From positions 1-49,940 of the forward strand of contig CAJAUM010000072.1 in assembly GCA_903945175.1 (NCBI GenBank): a DNA stretch of 49,940 nt, written 5' to 3'. The stretch's first letter is position 1. Every line of letters starts with the position of its first letter. Below are positions 48,051 through 49,940 of this stretch, piece after piece. The notes beneath the pieces are model-generated. The model was not told where the DNA came from and searched no databases. It was given only the letters and a program-made list of their open reading frames with translations. The DNA comes from an uncultured Bacteroidales bacterium. Its GTDB lineage: Bacteria > Bacteroidota > Bacteroidia > Bacteroidales > FEN-979. A program made the position numbers and the translations under genes.

Positions 48051-48283
48051 TGGGGCCGTAATGTTTTGCTGGCATCGTCCCAGTCTATTAACAGTTCGGG
48101 ATTTTTCCTTATCCGGGCATAACGGTCCATTACCAATTGTTGATGTTCATCAGGTATGTCGAACTCTTCCTGTTCTTTCTTCAGTGCATAAACCAGCAGG
48201 TTTTTAAATGCCTGTATCAGGGTTTCGTCGTTTATCTGCTTAAATTGCTCAATGATTATTGCTTTTTCTGCCTGAATATCCAT
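48047..48283 (-). CDS. Type II addiction-module antitoxin-like protein
   Basis: 78 residues. It starts MDIQAEKAIIIEQFKQINDE, the N-terminal pattern of the small Bacteroidota antitoxins that precede ParE/RelE toxins (MDIQAEKxxLIEWLxxLND). It ends PELLIDWDDASKTLRPQ, the C-terminal part thought to bind the toxin. The exact promoter box at 48299-48306 sets the start at 48283; longer frames to 48331 would start upstream of it. The toxin gene behind it is truncated, so this is an orphan antitoxin. It might still neutralise or regulate related toxins elsewhere (inference). Confidence 0.65.
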   Translation of the reverse strand: MDIQAEKAIIIEQFKQINDETLIQAFKNLLVYALKKEQEEFDIPDEHQQLVMDRYARIRKNPELLIDWDDASKTLRPQ

Positions 48284-48298
48284 ATCGCCCATTTTATG

Positions 48299-48306
48299 CA
48301 AATATA
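48299..48306 (-). promoter_or_regulatory. -7 promoter element TATATTTG of the antitoxin gene
   Basis: Exact TAnnTTTG on the minus strand, 15 bases before the ATG at 48283. No convincing -33 box. Confidence 0.5.
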
Positions 48307-48397
48307 AGGAAAAACAAAAAAATCTACCCATTTCCCAAAACCTTCAGTGATAAAAAACCATGAACGGGTGATACAACCATCCTGTCTGGTGATTCCA

Positions 48398-48429
48398 TTT
48401 CCTGAAAGATTTCCTGCACGATAATTTTG
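48398..48429 (+). promoter_or_regulatory. Promoter TTTC-N20-TAATTTTG of the DUF1566 lipoprotein
   Basis: Exact -7 box TAATTTTG at 48422-48429 with a three-of-four -33 match (TTTC, 48398-48401) at 20 bases. The leader to the ATG at 48457 would be about 20 bases. Confidence 0.5.
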
Positions 48430-48456
48430 CCCTCACAATAATTAAAAAATTCAGCC

Positions 48457-49692
48457 ATGAAAAAATCAATTTCGTTTCCCGGTTTTACAACCATAATCAT
48501 GATCGCCGGAATTATTTTCACCTCCTGCGGGTGTAAAAAAGATAAAACAACCGTCAGCGGAGATTTGCAGGTTGTACCACGTGAACCGGCCTATGCAGGC
48601 TGTTACCCTGTTGTCGGCACAGGTCAAACCAAATGCTGGGACAGCGCCGGCAACATCATCACCCCTGCTATGGGAGAAGCCTTTTTCGGGCAGGATTCCC
48701 AGTTTGACCATATAACTCCCGTTTACACCAAAAGTAGTGATGGCCTTACTGTAAAAGACGAAGTTACCGGTTTAACATGGCAGCAAACCTATGAAAAACC
48801 AACTTCCGGAGGCATGTATTACTGGGCCGAAACTCAAACTGAAGTTGACAATCTGAACAATCAAAACTATGGCGGCTACAACGATTGGCGCGTGCCAACC
48901 ATAAAGGAACTATACTCTTTATGGAATGCAAGTGTAGGTTGGCCTTATATTAATACAAACTATTTTGACATTATATATACAGATGAACAAGACCTTAGTC
49001 ACGCAATATTCTGGAGCAGCGACAAATATACCGGTGTTTTGGACAATGTATCTGAAGGTACGGCCGGCGCAGAACTTGCCTTCGGTGTGAATTTTGGCAC
49101 CGGACATATAAAATCCTACAGTATTGCGGAAGGGCCAAGGCACTTTGTTCGTTGTGTACGGGGCAATCTTGCTTATGGTGTAAATTTATTCCAAAACAAT
49201 GGCGATGGAACCATTTCCGATCTCGCTACCGGCCTCATGTGGCAACAGACCGACAACGGTTCGGGAATGGACTGGGAACACGCATTGGCCTATGCTCAAA
49301 CCCAGAATACAGAAAATTATCTTGGTCACAACGATTGGCGATTACCAAATTCAAAAGAACTTCAAAGTTTGGTCGATTACACGCGTTCACCTTATGCAAC
49401 AAACGCAGCCAATGTAGGTCCCGCAATTAATGCAATGTTTAGTTGTACCGGTATACTAAACGATGGAGGAAAGGCTGACTACCCCTATTACTGGACAAGT
49501 ACGTCGGCTATGTCATTAGCAAATGGTTCTTATCCTTCTGCATGGTATGTGGCTGTTGGACAGGCAGAAGATGGCAACGGAGAAAACCTTCACGGTGCCG
49601 GCGCTGTGCGTTTCGATAGGAAGACAGTAGGAACCGGCGAAGGAGAAGAAAGGGTGTTAAACTTTGTACGTCTTGTAAGAAATATCAACTAA
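48457..49692 (+). CDS. Lipoprotein with two DUF1566 domains
   Basis: 411 residues. The signal ends FTSCGC (lipobox with Cys around 24-26), followed by KKDKTTVSG. Two DUF1566 repeats: residues about 95-235 (TVKDEVTGLTWQQTY, YGGYNDWRVPTIKELYSLW, FVRCVRG) and about 240-410 (TISDLATGLMWQQTD, YLGHNDWRLPNSKELQSLVDY, YWTSTSA, VLNFVRLVRN). DUF1566 belongs to the same C-type-lectin-like superfamily as FISUMP; such domains are thought to bind ligands at the cell surface. It is followed after 4 bases by the partial gene at 49697. Confidence 0.85.
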   Translation: MKKSISFPGFTTIIMIAGIIFTSCGCKKDKTTVSGDLQVVPREPAYAGCYPVVGTGQTKCWDSAGNIITPAMGEAFFGQDSQFDHITPVYTKSSDGLTVKDEVTGLTWQQTYEKPTSGGMYYWAETQTEVDNLNNQNYGGYNDWRVPTIKELYSLWNASVGWPYINTNYFDIIYTDEQDLSHAIFWSSDKYTGVLDNVSEGTAGAELAFGVNFGTGHIKSYSIAEGPRHFVRCVRGNLAYGVNLFQNNGDGTISDLATGLMWQQTDNGSGMDWEHALAYAQTQNTENYLGHNDWRLPNSKELQSLVDYTRSPYATNAANVGPAINAMFSCTGILNDGGKADYPYYWTSTSAMSLANGSYPSAWYVAVGQAEDGNGENLHGAGAVRFDRKTVGTGEGEERVLNFVRLVRNIN

Positions 49693-49696
49693 AAAA

Positions 49697-49940
49697 ATGA
49701 AAAGATACTTTTTGATTATTTTACTAATAATAGCTCATTTATCTTATGCTCAGAACAACAGGCAGAAAATAAGAGGTGTGGTTATTGATAAGCTTTCTCA
49801 AACAACCCTTCCCGGGGCCACTGTTCAAATAATGAATGAAGCCGATAAAAGGGGAGCGGTAACCAATGAAAAGGGGATTTATGTTATTCCCGATGTGTTG
49901 CCGGGCAGGTATGAGTTGAAATTCTCCTTTGTCGGCTACA
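49697..49940 (+). CDS. Partial exported protein with an N-terminal carboxypeptidase-regulatory-like domain (likely TonB-dependent receptor)
   Basis: The 5' end only; 81 codons to the window edge. Signal peptide MKRYFLIILLIIAHLSYAQ. Next comes RGVVIDKLSQTTLPGATVQI followed by GAVTNEKGIYVIPDVLPGRYELKFSFVGY, a textbook CarboxypepD_reg-like domain, which in Bacteroidota most often precedes a TonB-dependent receptor plug and barrel. The rest is outside the window, so the receptor call is inference. It lies 4 bases after the DUF1566 stop and is surely cotranscribed with it. Confidence 0.75.
   Translation, partial: MKRYFLIILLIIAHLSYAQNNRQKIRGVVIDKLSQTTLPGATVQIMNEADKRGAVTNEKGIYVIPDVLPGRYELKFSFVGY

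Overview
The window looks like a chromosomal segment of a fermentative, probably anaerobic member of the Bacteroidota (Bacteroidales-like). The evidence is: six proteins ending in a type IX secretion (T9SS) type A sorting domain; many lipoproteins; FISUMP, DUF4249 and DUF1566 proteins; ECF sigma factors with membrane anti-sigma partners; and promoters of the Bacteroidota type (-7 TAnnTTTG, sometimes with TTG/TTTG 17-20 bases upstream). No rRNA, tRNA, CRISPR array, prophage or complete insertion sequence was seen.

Layout. 1-1.7 kb: a transposase fragment, a YeiH-type transporter and a methyltransferase remnant. 1.8-7.2 kb: a secreted S51-like peptidase, a cysteine dioxygenase-like cupin, a multi-span membrane protein and two small exported proteins. 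7.3-13.4 kb (minus strand): a secreted BNR/sortilin-like protein with a LolA-like partner, then an ECF sigma / anti-sigma / lipoprotein operon joined by ATGA overlaps. 13.5-15.6 kb: a DUF4249 lipoprotein coupled to an exported isochorismatase-like hydrolase, and a tiny HExxH membrane protein. 15.9-23.1 kb: a YCF48-like T9SS cargo, a FISUMP lipoprotein that overlaps it tail to tail, a second ECF sigma factor with a protein that appears to span both membranes, and a PKD-repeat T9SS cargo. 23.2-26.8 kb: a MalY-type lyase, then 3-hydroxyacyl-CoA dehydrogenase and acetate kinase in one operon. 26.8-34.75 kb (minus): an Asp-rich-tailed exported protein, a C10 (streptopain) peptidase and a BNR T9SS cargo. 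35.3-41.5 kb: a zinc-ribbon protein, exported beta-carbonic anhydrase, exported alpha/beta hydrolase, a T9SS/OmpA/hypothetical operon, and a polysaccharide deacetylase. 41.7-47.2 kb: a large lipoprotein, a papain-like lipoprotein peptidase and a TPR-TM-HTH regulator. 47.2-49.9 kb: gene debris, an antitoxin with a truncated toxin, a DUF1566 lipoprotein and the start of a gene with a carboxypeptidase-regulatory-like domain.

How it fits together. Most genes act in the envelope or outside the cell: secreted peptidases, repeat-rich adhesin-like or beta-propeller proteins and surface lipoproteins, under at least three local regulators (two ECF sigma systems and one membrane-tethered HTH protein). 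Core metabolism is represented mainly by acetate kinase with its dehydrogenase partner, the PLP lyase and the cysteine dioxygenase.

The least expected signal is in the gaps between genes. They hold recognisable remnants of a transposase, a methyltransferase, a BMP-family binding protein, a ParE/RelE-type toxin, a probable winged-helix protein, and two differently deleted derivatives of the polysaccharide deacetylase gene that is intact at 40592-41521. For one derivative the deletion joint falls in a 7-base direct repeat (AAAGGCA) still present twice in the intact gene.
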